13,500 nt of DNA from Treponema sp. UBA1233 (GTDB taxonomy: Bacteria; Spirochaetota; Spirochaetia; Treponematales; Treponemataceae), in the NCBI GenBank assembly GCA_002309305.1, contig DBWR01000043.1:1-13500 (forward strand), in the 5' to 3' direction. Positions within the stretch are counted from its first letter, which is position 1. Each line of letters starts with the position of its first letter. The position numbers and the translations under genes are program-made. The notes under the pieces are model-generated. The model was not told where the DNA came from. It made no database searches and worked only from the letters and a program-made list of their open reading frames with translations. Below, piece after piece: positions 7,217-13,500 of the stretch.

Positions 7217-8513
7217 ATTCGTTTTTCCTCAACTGTTCTATAGTTTGACACAATGGAAGTCTTGACGGACAGATGCTGTTGCACAAACCGCATCCTGAGC
7301 AAAGGATTGAAGTTGCTATCATGTCCTTGCCCACTTTCTTTCCTCCGTTGCAGTGCCTGTACATCAAATCCGGATATATTTCTTCAGGACAGATAAGACG
7401 GCATTTACCGCACCTTATGCATAGGTTCTGGCGATGGTCGTTCAATTCTTTTGCAGGAACAAATGCCACAGATTTAACACTACGTGTTATTGCGGCTTCC
7501 AGGGTTTCCACTGAACAGCCGGCTATCATCCCGTTGATTATTATTTTTGATGGTTTTGTCTTGAATCCTCCGCACTGGTTTACAAGGCTCTTTATTGTAG
7601 TGCCAATCCTTACCCTGAGCATTGCAGAAGTCTGAAGGCATGAACCCGCCACGTGAACAAAAGTTTCCAAAACAGGCTTTCCGAACACCACCGCCTCATA
7701 AACAGAATAAAGGGTTTCCGGATCAACAAAAAGACTGAAGCGGTTTACGGAATTGAAGTTTTCCTGTTCTGCCGGTTTTGATGCCTTTCTGATTATGTGC
7801 ACAAGATTCTGCTTGAAACCGGAGGGGTATTTTCTTCCGTCGGTCTTTACGATCAAAACAGGGAGATTACCAAAGGCTTCTGTATCCATTTCTACGTTCA
7901 TCTTCTTTGAAAGGACAAATATCACGCCAAGTGCATCTATAGCCTTTGACAGGATGCGGCTTCCCTCCACCACTTCCTTGGTAAATGCCTGAGCTACAAA
8001 CGAGTCTGTTTGATGGCTGGGATCGTCATCGAACATGCGGACAACAATAAAGCGCCTTTTATTTGCGTCAGGACTTGCAATCTGCTGATAGAGCGGTTCA
8101 GATGAGTCGAATGTATTTACCACACCCTTGTCTGCAATCAAATCCAAAAGTTCATTTCTTGAATACCACTGCCACTCCATTTGATGAATGCTTTTTCCCA
8201 GGTAAGAAAAGGCTCCTTCCATACGGATTTTCACGGCTGGCCCCATTTCATTATCCGGCTGCATGCAATCCTCCAGCGAAATGACCCTGCCGGGTACAGG
8301 GGCGTGGATGTATGCCTTCTTCTGTGTCTTCTCGTTTAACGACAGGGCTATTACCTGACCTTCGCTGACAGTATCCCCTTCCTTTACGATGCACTGATAT
8401 TCAAGTTCGTCATGCTGTCTGAACGGTACTAAAGCATACCGAGGCAAAAATGCCCTGACGGAACTGTCAAATTGTTTCTTTTCGTTTGGTACCAAATTAC
8501 TTACTGTTTTCAT
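7203..8513 (-). CDS. rnfC: RnfC-like iron-sulfur subunit, retaining two 4Fe-4S motifs
   Basis: RnfC is the peripheral subunit that binds NADH, FMN and two 4Fe-4S clusters at the cytoplasmic face. From the ATG at 8513 the protein has 436 residues. In order: an N-terminal RnfC barrel-sandwich region (VKEGDTVSEGQVI at 43-55, HAPVPGRV at 70-77), a middle region, a conserved SLBB-like part (KPVLETFVHVAG at 279-290, INGMIAG at 326-332), and two ferredoxin motifs CIRCGKCRLICP (365-376) and CSGCGLCNSICP (405-416). The usual GGAGFPTHVK loop is replaced by KGVVNTFDSSEP (129-140), and the NxxECEPY motif by VRMFDDDPSHQ (158-168), so NADH/FMN binding is doubtful. A TTG at 8528 would add five residues, but AGGA lies only one base before it. 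The gene overlaps the end of the upstream membrane protein and the start of rnfD. Confidence 0.9.
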   Translation of the reverse strand: MKTVSNLVPNEKKQFDSSVRAFLPRYALVPFRQHDELEYQCIVKEGDTVSEGQVIALSLNEKTQKKAYIHAPVPGRVISLEDCMQPDNEMGPAVKIRMEGAFSYLGKSIHQMEWQWYSRNELLDLIADKGVVNTFDSSEPLYQQIASPDANKRRFIVVRMFDDDPSHQTDSFVAQAFTKEVVEGSRILSKAIDALGVIFVLSKKMNVEMDTEAFGNLPVLIVKTDGRKYPSGFKQNLVHIIRKASKPAEQENFNSVNRFSLFVDPETLYSVYEAVVFGKPVLETFVHVAGSCLQTSAMLRVRIGTTIKSLVNQCGGFKTKPSKIIINGMIAGCSVETLEAAITRSVKSVAFVPAKELNDHRQNLCIRCGKCRLICPEEIYPDLMYRHCNGGKKVGKDMIATSILCSGCGLCNSICPSRLPLCQTIEQLRKNEYENK

Positions 8514-9906
8514 ATTTCTTTCGTCCAAGTCCTAAATATGCCGCAAATAAGGCGAACGGTATGATCAGGGCCGTCAACAACAGCGCAAGATTTATTCCGT
8601 TGTGCTGTGAGTCAGATTTACTTTTTATGCCGCTTGAATACTTAACGACAACATCGTCATCCTGGCTCGACAGCAGTTTTTCCACAGACACCCTGTCCAT
8701 CGCGTCTTCCCTAAGTTTTTTCTTAAACTCATCGTTGTATGTAAGGACGGGTTCTTCCGTGACGACAATACCGTCGTCTGTATTTTCATAATGGGTGACA
8801 TTTATGCTGTCCCCATCTTTTGGGGCCTTGATTGCGCTTGAATCATTCAATGTCCGGTATGGGTATGAAAGCTGTTTCCATGCCCATTCGTAAAATGAAT
8901 TCATGTTGGGCAGGCTGAATGATGAAGCGGTTGGCATGGTTCCATCAGATGGTGATGGAAGGGCAATTCCCTGTATGGATGCTGCTGGAGTTGATGCAGT
9001 AGAAATCAGGAACATGATAAGAAGGGCAAGAATCGGGAAACTTGTTGCCACCAGATATTTTGCTGTTTTCCTGTATACCACCGGAATCTGCCAAGCCGAA
9101 AAGATCGGAATGAATGTAAATGAAAGCTTGTATTCCTGATATTCATGAAGGGCGTTCAAGAAGACAAAAGCCATCGCACTGGCGGCAAAAACACCAAGTG
9201 ACAGAAGGAATACTGTAAATGAAACCGCAAGCATGAGCATTAGTGAAGAAACAATCAATATGTCAATGTAAAGCGAACGGAAAATTGCTGAAACGAATTT
9301 ACGTCTGGTCCAAAGTCCATTAATAAGATAGATTGCAAGAAGCATCAGACAGACTGACGCTGCAACCGCATAAAATGGTTGGGAAAGGGACAGCAGAAGG
9401 GGAAATAATCCTGGCAGGGCAAAAACACTGCGGTATTTTGATGCAATAAACAGGATTATATATGCGGCAAGACAGATGAGCGGAACCATCCACGGATAGC
9501 GTTCAATTGAATCAAGTCCTGCCTCTATGCCCATCTCACGGCTGAGTTTTGCAATGGCTCTTGAGGCACCATCCTGATACTTTTCCGGTATGTAAAAAAG
9601 CCGGTAAGAACTGCTCATATCTGAAAAATACCTTAGCCTCTGATCCAGATATTCATTATCAGCGGATGCTACAGGTGAAATCGAAGATACAAAAGGAACT
9701 TTTTGTCCTGAAAGAGTTATAACGTCCTGACAGCCTTCATTTTCAAGGTAAAAGACCACAAGGTCTTCGGAAACAGCGTTGCTTACGTAGGCCACACTGT
9801 AATTGTTCCATATTTTGGCTACAGGCATGCTCCTTAATCCATAAAGAAAGCCGCAAAGCACGAGGAAAATTACAAGTGAAAAAAACAAACTGAATCTAAA
9901 CTTCAT
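8497..9906 (-). CDS. Unrecognised polytopic membrane protein, 469 residues, operon partner of rnf-like genes
   Basis: I do not recognise a family. Visible layout: an N-terminal membrane anchor (about 5-24), an extracytoplasmic domain of about 110 residues (25-135) with FYLENEGCQDVITL, a dense group of membrane helices (about 138-157, 161-176, 179-197, 213-235, 236-251, 283-302), a second hydrophilic loop (about 303-438) that is Ser/Thr/Asp rich with a predicted charged helix around 391-412, and a C-terminal helix (about 439-460) ending in a basic tail GRKKYENSK. The large soluble parts flank the helices and probably face the same side. The ATG directly follows the stop of the DUF212 gene (TAAATG) with no clear Shine-Dalgarno, suggesting translational coupling; its 3' end overlaps rnfC. 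Position suggests an accessory subunit of the Rnf-like assembly; that is inference. Confidence 0.8.
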   Translation of the reverse strand: MKFRFSLFFSLVIFLVLCGFLYGLRSMPVAKIWNNYSVAYVSNAVSEDLVVFYLENEGCQDVITLSGQKVPFVSSISPVASADNEYLDQRLRYFSDMSSSYRLFYIPEKYQDGASRAIAKLSREMGIEAGLDSIERYPWMVPLICLAAYIILFIASKYRSVFALPGLFPLLLSLSQPFYAVAASVCLMLLAIYLINGLWTRRKFVSAIFRSLYIDILIVSSLMLMLAVSFTVFLLSLGVFAASAMAFVFLNALHEYQEYKLSFTFIPIFSAWQIPVVYRKTAKYLVATSFPILALLIMFLISTASTPAASIQGIALPSPSDGTMPTASSFSLPNMNSFYEWAWKQLSYPYRTLNDSSAIKAPKDGDSINVTHYENTDDGIVVTEEPVLTYNDEFKKKLREDAMDRVSVEKLLSSQDDDVVVKYSSGIKSKSDSQHNGINLALLLTALIIPFALFAAYLGLGRKKYENSK

Positions 9907-10386
9907 TTACTTTAACACGCTGAACGCAAATCCTATAAAAAATCCGAGCAGACAGCCAATCGCCACCTCGGCAGGGCTGTGCCCCTGAACTTCCTTTATG
10001 GGACTAAAGTCCATCAACTCTTTTTCCTTTAACACTTTTCCCACCTTATTTAATGTTCTGGCCTGAATTCCGTTTGCACGACGTACTCCAACGGCATCAC
10101 GGATCGTCACCAGAAAAAATCCCAACGAAAGAATGAATATGTCGGAGTTGATTCCAGACCTAAAACCTATTGCCGTGCACAAAGAAGATACCAAAGCCGC
10201 ATGACTTGATGGCATGCTTCCCGTCCGCCACAACAGCAGTTCAAAAAGTTCCTTGAGGCTGTGAACCTTGCCTGAGAACAGTTTGATGAGAGTCTTTATG
10301 AGCTGGGCACAAAACCAACTGGTAATACAAGATAACAAAACGGGGTTTTTAAAAAATAAAATTAACTGAGCTCTCGCATTAACCAT
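9907..10386 (-). CDS. Divergent PAP2 family (DUF212) membrane protein, first gene of operon
   Basis: A 159-residue membrane protein of the DUF212 / divergent PAP2 family, distant relatives of acid phosphatases and vanadium haloperoxidases; the bacterial function is not established. Family hallmarks are clear: NPVLLSCITSWFCAQLIK (14-31), GSMPSSHAALVSS (56-68), RDAVGVRRANG (96-106), LNKV (112-115), and GHSPAEVAIGCLLG (135-148). The length equals the usual 140-160 residues. The PSSH and VRRA...GH pieces stand in for the PSGH and SRxxxxxH motifs of true PAP2 phosphatases. The ATG at 10386 is preceded by AGAGG only 2 bases away and by a perfect TATAAT on the minus strand at 10409-10404. It abuts the 469-residue gene with no space and so heads the eight-gene run. 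A lipid-phosphate substrate is possible but not shown. Confidence 0.9.
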   Translation of the reverse strand: MVNARAQLILFFKNPVLLSCITSWFCAQLIKTLIKLFSGKVHSLKELFELLLWRTGSMPSSHAALVSSLCTAIGFRSGINSDIFILSLGFFLVTIRDAVGVRRANGIQARTLNKVGKVLKEKELMDFSPIKEVQGHSPAEVAIGCLLGFFIGFAFSVLK

Positions 10387-10389
10387 AAC

Positions 10390-10412
10390 CTCTATTTTAC
10401 TTTATTATAGAG
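10390..10412. promoter_or_regulatory. Short dyad CTCTAT-N11-ATAGAG over the operon -10 box (possible operator)
   Basis: Perfect 6-base arms at 10390-10395 and 10407-10412 flank an AT-rich 11-base spacer. The dyad covers the predicted transcription start and half of the -10 box of the minus-strand operon and includes its AGAGG. A repressor site is possible, but 6-base arms in AT-rich DNA can arise by chance. Confidence 0.2.
10404..10409 (-). promoter_or_regulatory. Perfect -10 box of the DUF212/rnf-like operon
   Basis: TATAAT reads on the minus strand 18 bases upstream of the DUF212 ATG, so transcription should begin near 10397 with a leader of about 11 bases. No -35 hexamer near consensus is found at 16-18 base spacing (CCTTAT at 17). 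It is the only evident promoter before all eight minus-strand genes. Confidence 0.5.
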
Positions 10413-10445
10413 TTTTGTCTAGTAGCATAAGGGCTTTTTTTGTTC

Positions 10446-10451
10446 TATAAT
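10446..10451 (+). promoter_or_regulatory. Perfect -10 box giving a probably leaderless rluA-like transcript
   Basis: TATAAT ends 7 bases before the ATG at 10459, so the expected start of transcription is at or within two bases of the A of the ATG. There is no Shine-Dalgarno before that ATG (the preceding text is TATTATT), which agrees with a leaderless message. The -35 position (TAGCAT at 10423-10428) is poor. Confidence 0.5.
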
Positions 10452-10458
10452 TATTATT

Positions 10459-11427
10459 ATGGATTTTAAGGACTTTACAGCCGGTAAGGATGACAACGGA
10501 CGGCGGCTAGACAGGATTTTACACAAAATTCTACCGGAGCTGCCATCTTCCGGCCTTTATTCTGCCATAAGGAAAAAACTCATACACGTAAACGGCAGGA
10601 CTTGCAGGGGAAACCAGATAATAGTCCTGGGCGACTGTATCCAAGTGGCGTCATTTTTGATTTCCCAAAGCAAGGCTCAAGATAACAATACAAACGACAA
10701 GATAAAACCGTTCAACGAATCCGACATAGTGTTTATAAACGAACATATTCTTGTAGTCAACAAAAAAAGCGGCATAAGCGTACAACCCGGAGGATACGGA
10801 ACCAGCCTCAGTGAACAGGTTGTTCAATTTTACAGGAAAAGGCATGTGGATTCTTCAATTTCCTTTAATCCAGGACCATTGCACAGGCTGGACAGGTTTA
10901 CAAGCGGACTGGTGGCATTTTCACTAAGCCTTGAGGGGGCCAAATGGTTTACGGAAGAAATGAAGGACCACAGGATAAAAAAAGACTACCTTGGGATTGT
11001 TAAAGGATACCTTAAGGAGCAGGAAACGTGGACAGATCTGATTGAAGACTCAAATTCTGATAAAAAAGGCTTTTTTACGGTAAGAATATCGGATAAAGGA
11101 GAAAAGGCTGTCACGGAAGCGATTCCCCTTTCATTTTCCGGCGAAAAAGACCTGACACTCGTTCAATTTAAAATCCACACGGGTAAAAAGCATCAAATCC
11201 GATGCCAGAGTGCATTCCACGGACATCCGCTTTATGGAGACAGCGCTTACACCACAAATCATTCAGGAGAAAACAGAAGTAAATTCTACCTGCATGCATT
11301 AAGGCTCACTTTTCCCAAAGATAATCCCCTTTCAATTCCTGAACATCTTGAAGCACCAATTCCTCATGACTTCGAAAAATTCTTAAGTTTAAACTTGATA
11401 AATTGGAACAGACAAATTATACTTTAA
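10459..11427 (+). CDS. RluA-family ribosomal RNA pseudouridine synthase
   Basis: Converts specific uridines of RNA, usually 23S rRNA, to pseudouridine. The 322 residues comprise an S4 RNA-binding domain (about 13-65, with RRLDRIL and LIHVNGR), then the catalytic domain starting with VVNKKSGISVQPGG (99-112). The catalytic motif GPLHRLDRFTSGL (139-151) holds the active-site Asp145. HTGKKHQIRCQ (240-250) and GHPLYGDSAY (255-264) are the other family signatures. The S4 domain and length suit RluC or RluD rather than RluA; the exact target position cannot be chosen from sequence. The start matches the usual N terminus of S4-type members. It is divergent from the DUF212 gene and is followed after 7 bases by the P-loop/Asp23 gene, so the two are probably one operon. 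Confidence 0.93.
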   Translation: MDFKDFTAGKDDNGRRLDRILHKILPELPSSGLYSAIRKKLIHVNGRTCRGNQIIVLGDCIQVASFLISQSKAQDNNTNDKIKPFNESDIVFINEHILVVNKKSGISVQPGGYGTSLSEQVVQFYRKRHVDSSISFNPGPLHRLDRFTSGLVAFSLSLEGAKWFTEEMKDHRIKKDYLGIVKGYLKEQETWTDLIEDSNSDKKGFFTVRISDKGEKAVTEAIPLSFSGEKDLTLVQFKIHTGKKHQIRCQSAFHGHPLYGDSAYTTNHSGENRSKFYLHALRLTFPKDNPLSIPEHLEAPIPHDFEKFLSLNLINWNRQIIL

Positions 11428-11434
11428 ATGTACG

Positions 11435-12328
11435 ATGAATTTTTTAACAAATCTTTTGCACCACAACATTACTGTTTATGCTCTAGTTGGAGAAAGCGGA
11501 ACGGGAAAAAGCTTCAGGGCCAAACTGCTTGCTCAAAAATACGGAATTCATGCCCTCATAGACGATGGACTCTTGATTGACGATGACAAAATCCTTGCGG
11601 GAAAATCAGCCAAACACGAAAAGAGTTATATGGGTGCCGTCAGGGTCGCGCTTTTTGATGACAAGGAACACAGGGATCAGGTTGCCAGGGTACTGCAGAA
11701 AAACAAAATCAAGAAGATACTCATGCTTGGAACCAGCGAGCGCATGGTAAAGAAAATCGCGGAAAGGCTTCAGCTTCCACCGCCGGAAAAAATCATCAAG
11801 ATTGAGGACATAGCCACAAAGGAAGAAATAGAAAAGGCCATCAGGAGCCGACAGATCGAAGGCAAGCACGTCATTCCGGTTCCTGCCATAGAGGTAAAGA
11901 AAAGCTACCCCCAGATTTTCTACAAGTCAATACGTGAATTCCTTAACAAGCAGAAAAACGCCCTCGTAAAGAAAAGTGAGGCACTTTCAGAAAAATCCAT
12001 CGTTACGCCGGAATTCAGCAAAAACAGGGGTCGTGTTGAAATCTCCGAGGCTGCACTGTCACAGATGGCGCTTCACTGTGTAAATGAATTTGATCCGGAA
12101 ATCAGGGTAAAGAAACTTACGATAAAGACTGATTCCCACGGCTACAGGCTCATAATCACCGTGGACGTACCTTTTGGAAAGCAGCTCACAGGCCTGATAC
12201 ACAACATGCAGCAGTACACTATCGAAAACATTGAGCGCTATACCGGAATCTTGATAGAAGAAGTAAGCATCATAATCGACAAGCTGACTGGAGTTGAATC
12301 CGCTCCAAACAAATCTAAGAAAATCTAG
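11435..12328 (+). CDS. P-loop NTPase fused to an Asp23/Gls24-like domain
   Basis: The first two-thirds is a P-loop nucleotide-binding module: Walker A GESGTGKS (19-26), then an acidic stretch LIDDGLLIDDDKIL (41-54), the conserved-looking KSAKHEKSYMGAVR (57-70) and a hydrophobic strand ILMLGTSERMV (95-105). GKHVIPVPAIEVK (143-155) ends the module. The C-terminal part (about 199-284: RVEISEAALSQMA, LIITVDVPFGK, ENIERYTGILIEEVSIII) matches the Asp23/Gls24 (DUF322) fold, usually a free-standing protein of about 120 residues. Soluble, with no signal or membrane helix. The start ATG lies 7 bases after the rluA-like stop; an ATG at 11428 is out of frame and leads quickly to a stop. Both domain calls are by eye; the substrate and role are unknown. 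The 3' end converges with pcnB at 15 bases. Confidence 0.85.
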   Translation: MNFLTNLLHHNITVYALVGESGTGKSFRAKLLAQKYGIHALIDDGLLIDDDKILAGKSAKHEKSYMGAVRVALFDDKEHRDQVARVLQKNKIKKILMLGTSERMVKKIAERLQLPPPEKIIKIEDIATKEEIEKAIRSRQIEGKHVIPVPAIEVKKSYPQIFYKSIREFLNKQKNALVKKSEALSEKSIVTPEFSKNRGRVEISEAALSQMALHCVNEFDPEIRVKKLTIKTDSHGYRLIITVDVPFGKQLTGLIHNMQQYTIENIERYTGILIEEVSIIIDKLTGVESAPNKSKKI

Positions 12329-12343
12329 AAACTCAGAAACAAA

Positions 12344-13450
12344 TCATTCTGGCGGGAGAACCATTTTTGTACGGGTCCTCTTTCTGGGAGCCTTAAGGTG
12401 AACGCCGTATTCCGCAAGTATTTTACGTACCGCAAATTCCAGTTCTGTCCTCTGGGGATTCATGGGGAGGATGAAGTTCCTGCATCTAGCCCAAGTCTGC
12501 TTGTATAAATCCGCCGCCGATGTGCCGGCCTCTATTTCACGCTTCCAGTCTGTAAGGCCAAAGACAAAATCCTTAAGGACGAAATACAGTTTTGCCCCAA
12601 GCCTTTCATTAGGATTATTCCTGTTGAATTCATCAAGCTGTTCAAGGCTGTGGAGGTAACTCTGCCTGAATTTCTTGTTTTCCAGCATCATGTTGGTTGC
12701 TGCCGGCTGGAGGTAGATGTACAGATCCGTGTCAAGAGAACCCGTCACTATTTCATGGGAATGTCCGCCATTGATTATCTTGAGCCATTCTTCAGTAAGT
12801 CTGGATGGGGAAACGGGAGACATCAGATGGGAACTTTTCCGTATCGTTTTTTTGAGCTTTCCGGGTAAACGGCAGCCTGTAGTGGCGGCATATTTTACCG
12901 CTCGCAGCATTCTGACGGGATCTTCCACAAATATTCTGTCCAGAGGTATGACAGGACGCACAATGCCTTTCTTTATGTCCGCAACCCCACCCACATAGTC
13001 GATGACCTGCTCCTTTACCGGATCATAATACAGGGCGTTTAGGGTAAAGTCCCTCCTCTGTACGTCCTCATCCATTGAACCGAATGCATTTCCTATTGAA
13101 CCATCCACTATCGAGCGGAATGTACTGACTTCAAATATCTTCTGTCCGAAAAAAACGTGCACAAGACGGAATCTTTTTCCGATTATACGGGAATTCCTGA
13201 AAATCTTCTTGATTCTGCTGGGGGTTGCGTCGGTAACTATGTCGAAATCCTTTGGGGTACGGCCAACAATCAAGTCTCTTACTGCCCCACCGACAAGATA
13301 TGCGTCAAAGCCAGTTTCCCTAAGGCGGCGGATAACATACACCGCATCAGGATCTATTACCTCAGGAGAAATGAAATGCTCATTTTTTGTATATATGACA
13401 GCCTTTTGAACTGGTCTTCCGTTACTGTCGGTTGAATATCTAACTAACAC
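12344..13450 (-). CDS. pcnB: PcnB-type poly(A) polymerase / tRNA nucleotidyltransferase family protein
   Basis: A class II nucleotidyltransferase that adds nucleotides to RNA 3' ends. In the 368 residues: LVGGAVRDLIVGRTPKDFD (52-70) with GG, RD and catalytic Asp68 and Asp70; RIIGKRFRLVHVFFG (88-102), the signature usually taken to separate bacterial poly(A) polymerases from CCA-adding enzymes; EVSTFR (107-112); RRDFTLNAL (132-140); and EDPVRMLRAVK (176-186). No HD phosphohydrolase domain is attached. A basic C-terminal tail (PRKRTRTK) resembles that of E. coli PcnB, but the protein is about 100 residues shorter. The GTG start is the first possible in frame, since a TAA lies five codons upstream, and AGGT precedes it. 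A CCA-adding or dual activity cannot be excluded because signature-based calls outside proteobacteria are unreliable. Confidence 0.88.
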   Translation of the reverse strand: MLVRYSTDSNGRPVQKAVIYTKNEHFISPEVIDPDAVYVIRRLRETGFDAYLVGGAVRDLIVGRTPKDFDIVTDATPSRIKKIFRNSRIIGKRFRLVHVFFGQKIFEVSTFRSIVDGSIGNAFGSMDEDVQRRDFTLNALYYDPVKEQVIDYVGGVADIKKGIVRPVIPLDRIFVEDPVRMLRAVKYAATTGCRLPGKLKKTIRKSSHLMSPVSPSRLTEEWLKIINGGHSHEIVTGSLDTDLYIYLQPAATNMMLENKKFRQSYLHSLEQLDEFNRNNPNERLGAKLYFVLKDFVFGLTDWKREIEAGTSAADLYKQTWARCRNFILPMNPQRTELEFAVRKILAEYGVHLKAPRKRTRTKMVLPPE

Positions 13451-13459
13451 AGTGGACCT

Positions 13460-13488
13460 ATTTTAATGTTCAAAGCAAATCTAGTCAA
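13460..13488 (-). promoter_or_regulatory. Sigma-70-type promoter of pcnB, TTGACT-17-TAAAAT
   Basis: On the minus strand TTGACT (13488-13483) and TAAAAT (13465-13460) each differ from consensus at one base and are separated by exactly 17 bases. The expected transcription start near 13453 is about 3 bases before the GTG at 13450, so the AGGT at 13459-13456 would fall outside or at the very edge of the transcript. Confidence 0.6.
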
Positions 13489-13500
13489 GGTCGCGTCGCA

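Noticed and set aside
8526..8528. TTG at 8528 as the rnfC start
   Set aside because: AGGA sits one base before it, too close to act; the ATG at 8513 has a purine-rich GAAAG at usable spacing, though evidence is modest.
4447..10386. Decaying pseudogene cluster explaining the lost Rnf motifs
   Set aside because: All eight frames are intact, overlapping and with good ribosome-binding sites, which is not the pattern of neutral decay.
10415..10420. TTGTCT as a -35 box for the rluA-like promoter
   Set aside because: The spacer to TATAAT would be 25 bases, far outside 16-18.
12334..12351. CAGAA/TTCTG hairpin at the convergent end of the P-loop gene and pcnB as a bidirectional terminator
   Set aside because: Only a 5-base stem with an 8-base loop and no adjoining T-tract; too weak to call.
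12462..13435. Plus-strand open frames antisense to pcnB
   Set aside because: The opposite strand carries all PcnB motifs in one frame; these are shadows.
1..13500. Mobile element, CRISPR array, tRNA or rRNA genes
   Set aside because: No transposase, integrase, direct-repeat array, tRNA-like cloverleaf or rRNA sequence was seen on either strand.

Overview
The window looks like chromosomal DNA of a spirochaete, most likely a Treponema of moderate G+C content. The grounds are an archaeal/eukaryal-style methionyl-tRNA synthetase with an EMAP-II-type tail, a FemAB-like aminoacyltransferase, an Rnf-like gene cluster joined to a GH57-like gene, and a PcnB-type nucleotidyltransferase. The genus is inferred from protein character and gene content; no rRNA gene is present to confirm it. 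Coding density is very high: there is no gene-free stretch over 300 bases, and the only real intergenic spaces are about 72 bases (10387-10458) and the last 50 bases.

Layout. Positions 1-2485 (+) hold the 3' part of metG followed, with overlap, by a FemAB-family peptidoglycan-bridge enzyme. Positions 10386-2492 (-) hold one eight-gene run in which every junction overlaps or abuts: a DUF212 'divergent PAP2' membrane protein, an unrecognised 469-residue membrane protein, RnfC-, RnfD-, RnfG-, RnfE- and RnfA-like proteins, and a GH57 4-alpha-glucanotransferase-like protein. From a short divergent promoter region, positions 10459-12328 (+) hold an RluA-family pseudouridine synthase and a P-loop/Asp23 fusion protein. 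Positions 13450-12344 (-) hold a PcnB-type poly(A) polymerase or tRNA nucleotidyltransferase.

The striking element is the minus-strand operon. It keeps the Rnf order C-D-G-E-A, but nearly every cofactor site I can place is gone. RnfC keeps both 4Fe-4S motifs but not the glycine-rich and ECEP nucleotide/FMN motifs. RnfD has Ile where the flavinylated Thr should be. The RnfG-like protein lacks the SGAT flavinylation motif. RnfE lacks both 2Fe-2S cysteines and RnfA keeps at most one of two. The RnfB slot is occupied by a GH57 protein whose nucleophile and acid/base motifs are themselves replaced. All reading frames are intact, so this is not decay by frameshift. It looks like a conserved but repurposed membrane assembly: an Rnf-derived scaffold coupled to a glycosidase-fold pseudoenzyme. 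The function is unknown, and the cofactor-loss statements rest on by-eye comparison with remembered family consensus.

Regulation visible in sequence: perfect TATAAT boxes point both ways between 10404 and 10451, and a good TTGACT-17-TAAAAT promoter precedes pcnB. The two plus/minus promoters of rluA-like and pcnB lie so close to the start codons that their transcripts should be nearly leaderless.
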